NCBI GenBank assembly: GCA_003171235.1
Contig: PMYM01000006.1
Coordinates: 1 to 15,495, forward strand
DNA from: Phycisphaerales bacterium
GTDB taxonomy: Bacteria > Planctomycetota > Phycisphaerae > SM23-33
Reading direction: 5' to 3'
DNA length: 15,495 nucleotides
The number at the start of each line of letters is the position of its first letter. Within the stretch, counting starts at the first letter, position 1. Made by a program: the position numbers and the translations under genes. The notes below the pieces were generated by a model. It was not told the DNA's origin. It saw only the letters and a list, made by a program, of their open reading frames with translations, and made no database searches. This document shows, in pieces, positions 14,394 to 15,495 of the stretch.

Positions 14394-14768
14394 TTACTTC
14401 TTGCGGCGGCTGGCTGGCTCCCCTAGGCAGTCCTTGAAGTGCAGCACGCGATAGCCGCCCTTCAGCTTCTTCTTCACCTTGTGACCTTCTTTCTGCAAGA
14501 GTTCCCTTAGGCCCTCAACGTCACCGGGTCCCGAGAACCGCTTCGGGAGCTTGCCGTCTTTGCAGATGATGCGATGGTATGGCATGTCCAACGGCCTATA
14601 TTTTTTGCCTAGGCGCCAGCAGGCCCATCCCACTGTCCGAGCGTGCATGCCCAGGCGGCCAGCCACGCTCTCGTAGCAGGTCAGCTTGCCCCGTGGGACG
14701 AGCTTCTTTTTCAGAAGAGCGGCGACGGCGTCCATAGCACACTCAACAGCGTCTTTCTTGCCGGTCAT
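14394..14768 (-). CDS. Alkyltransferase-like (ATL) protein, MGMT-fold without the catalytic cysteine
   Basis: A 124-residue protein. ATG 14768 is chosen because GAGGAGG sits 6 bases before it; an upstream ATG at 14822 would overlap the previous gene. Residues 24-95 match the MGMT/Ada DNA-binding domain: VPRGKLTCYESVAGRLGM, then RTVGWACWRL (recognition helix with the Arg finger), then MPYHRII at 62-68. Active alkyltransferases have PCHR with the acceptor cysteine; here residue 64 is Tyr, as in ATL proteins, which have Trp or another residue and bind O6-alkylguanine without repairing it, passing lesions to nucleotide excision repair. The C-terminus is very basic (KVKKKLKGG), helping DNA binding. 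It lies 37 bases after the XRE gene, likely the same transcript. Confidence 0.78.
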   Translation of the reverse strand: MTGKKDAVECAMDAVAALLKKKLVPRGKLTCYESVAGRLGMHARTVGWACWRLGKKYRPLDMPYHRIICKDGKLPKRFSGPGDVEGLRELLQKEGHKVKKKLKGGYRVLHFKDCLGEPASRRKK

Positions 14769-14805
14769 TGTCTGCCTCCTCGCCGGCGGATCCGGCCGGC
14801 CAGGC

Positions 14806-15048
14806 CTATCCGAGGATGTCAAGGAACCGCTTGAAAGCCTTCTGCGGTTCGACGCCGCAGGGCCGGCACCAGGCGATGAACTCGGCCACGTCCACGCGGC
14901 GGTTCCCTGTTTCGCAGTTGTACACCCAGGACTGTGGCTTGTGAAGGGCCAGGCCCAACTGCCGTTGGGTGAGCCCGGCCTCCTCCCGCAGGTTCCGCAG
15001 GAACGGCGGCAATGGCCTGTATCCGAGGGAATGCTGTGCCTTGGTCAT
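14806..15048 (-). CDS. XRE-family helix-turn-helix regulator
   Basis: An 80-residue protein that is essentially one Cro/CI-type HTH domain: FLRNLREEAGLTQRQLGLAL (helices 1-2), HKPQSWVYNCETGNRRVDVAEFIAWC (recognition helix and helix 4), and a short C-terminal tail. It likely represses transcription as a dimer. A perfect inverted repeat (15075-15093) lies 26 bases before its start, a natural autoregulatory operator. It leads the minus-strand set with ATL and probably the recombinase, as expected of a regulator in a small mobile element. The ATG at 15048 lacks a clear ribosome site. Confidence 0.82.
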   Translation of the reverse strand: MTKAQHSLGYRPLPPFLRNLREEAGLTQRQLGLALHKPQSWVYNCETGNRRVDVAEFIAWCRPCGVEPQKAFKRFLDILG

Positions 15049-15074
15049 GACGGAATGATGGCACCTATTTCTCT

Positions 15075-15093
15075 TGACACGAGTTACGTGTCA
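15075..15093. promoter_or_regulatory. Perfect inverted repeat, candidate operator of the XRE regulator
   Basis: TGACACG-AGTTA-CGTGTCA: 7-bp perfect arms and a 5-base spacer in the region between the divergent XRE and DUF429-like genes. On the plus strand TTGACA (15074-15079) overlaps the left arm and could be a -35 element, so binding here would block a promoter. Size and position fit an XRE dimer site. Confidence 0.55.
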
Positions 15094-15146
15094 GGCCACT
15101 GTGATGGCCGTGGGGCGAAGGGTTGCCCCGCGGGAGCGTCAAGCCG

Positions 15147-15313
15147 ATGCATTACGTGGGAGTGGACTTAGCCTGCTCGGCAGAGAGCCGCAACTGGTCG
15201 GCCGTCGCCGTCTTGGACGACGGAGGCCGTCTGCGAGACCGGCCGGTGCACTTCCGCCGGGCGCAGGAGCTTGTCGAGGTGGTTGGACGGCTTGACCCTA
15301 CCGGCTTAATCCT
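15147..15313 (+). pseudogene. DUF429-like protein, truncated by an insertion element
   Basis: ATG 15147, with GGGAG about 10 bases before it, opens a frame reading MHYVGVDLACSAESRNWSAV, then AVLDDGGRL and ELVEVVGRLDPTGLI. The V-G-V-D-L-A opening followed by A-V-L-D-x-x-G-R is the start of DUF429 proteins, which have an RNase H-like fold and are normally over 200 residues. The likeness ends after about 55 codons, where the IS630-like end starts at 15313, and the frame closes at TAA 15327-15329. The rest of the gene should lie beyond the element, outside the window. The assignment rests on the N-terminus only. Confidence 0.5.
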
Positions 15314-15495
15314 AGAGCGTTTTTCATAAAAGCTGTCGTAATCGGAGGGATGATGTCGATGTTCCTTTCATGGGAATCGCATCTGCGGATACAAGACAAC
15401 GGGCCTTGGCGGCGTACCAGCAAGGCGGGAAAGCACAGTCGGAGATTGCCGCCCTCTTCGGCGTTACTTTGCGCACGTTTCAACGTTGGTGGCAC
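15313..15495 (+). mobile_element. Left end of an IS630-family insertion sequence
   Basis: The coding frame of the DUF429-like gene breaks at a TA (15313-15314), the dinucleotide that IS630/Tc1-mariner elements duplicate on insertion. The adjacent sequence GAGCGTTTTTCATAAAAG is AT-rich and end-like. A transposase reading frame starts 56 bases further in. The right end lies outside the window, so the terminal repeat cannot be confirmed. Confidence 0.6.
15370..15495 (+). CDS. IS630-family transposase, N-terminal fragment (runs off the window)
   Basis: The first 42 codons are visible, from ATG 15370 to the window edge. They read MGIASADTRQRALAAYQQGG followed by KAQSEIAALFGVTLRTFQRW, the N-terminal helix-turn-helix of IS630 transposases, which binds the element ends. 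The DDE catalytic domain lies beyond the window. A ribosome-like GGAGGGA (15344-15350) is too far upstream for this ATG and may serve another start. Confidence 0.72.
   Translation, partial: MGIASADTRQRALAAYQQGGKAQSEIAALFGVTLRTFQRWWH

Noticed and set aside
1..15495. CRISPR array, rRNA or riboswitch
   Set aside because: No regularly spaced repeats, rRNA-like segments or known aptamer signatures were seen on either strand.

Overview
The window looks like chromosomal DNA of a high-GC environmental bacterium, most likely a member of the Planctomycetota. The pointers are an ECF sigma factor paired with a membrane-anchored anti-sigma/LolA-like protein, a DUF429-like gene, an IS630-type element, a bacterial C2H2 zinc-finger protein and generally weak Shine-Dalgarno use. 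This is an inference from gene content; there is no rRNA or other phylogenetic marker here.

Left part (1-3800). A short gene at 105-305 has a strong ribosome binding site and encodes a 66-residue peptide with a Cys-x-Cys-x-Cys-x-Cys cluster that looks like a RiPP precursor. About 490 bases without a convincing gene follow. Next comes a minus-strand sigma/anti-sigma pair (2540-793), a small plus-strand ORF (2617-2883) ending at an intrinsic terminator, and a minus-strand gene for a two-finger C2H2 protein (3557-3171).

Central part (3738-13666). This is a ten-kilobase plus-strand defence operon behind a near-consensus promoter: an excisionase/MerR-type HTH protein, HsdM, an FRG-domain protein, HsdS, a metallo-beta-lactamase-fold hydrolase, HsdR, a GIY-YIG nuclease fused to a RAMA-like domain, and a small zinc-ribbon protein. 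Gaps are 2-17 bases or 4-base ATGA overlaps, so the genes are probably co-expressed. HsdM, HsdS and HsdR form a Type I restriction-modification enzyme. FRG, MBL and GIY-YIG/RAMA are extra components that ordinary Type I loci lack. hsdM carries one in-frame amber codon (4387-4389), apparently a CAG-to-TAG change, with the reading frame otherwise intact. FRG, hsdS and MBL are lower in GC than hsdM and hsdR, suggesting that a cassette was exchanged inside the operon.

Right part (13667-15495). A tRNA 3'-half-like remnant abuts the 3' end of a minus-strand small serine recombinase gene, marking a probable mobile-element boundary. Upstream of the recombinase on the same strand are an alkyltransferase-like (ATL) gene with PYHR in place of PCHR and an XRE-type HTH gene with a perfect 7-bp inverted repeat in front of it. 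Divergent from these, a DUF429-like gene is cut off after about 55 codons by the left end of an IS630-family element whose transposase runs off the window.

The best candidate for an undescribed system is the composite operon (Type I R-M plus FRG, MBL and GIY-YIG/RAMA). Second are the cysteine-rich peptide and the recombinase/tRNA-remnant junction.
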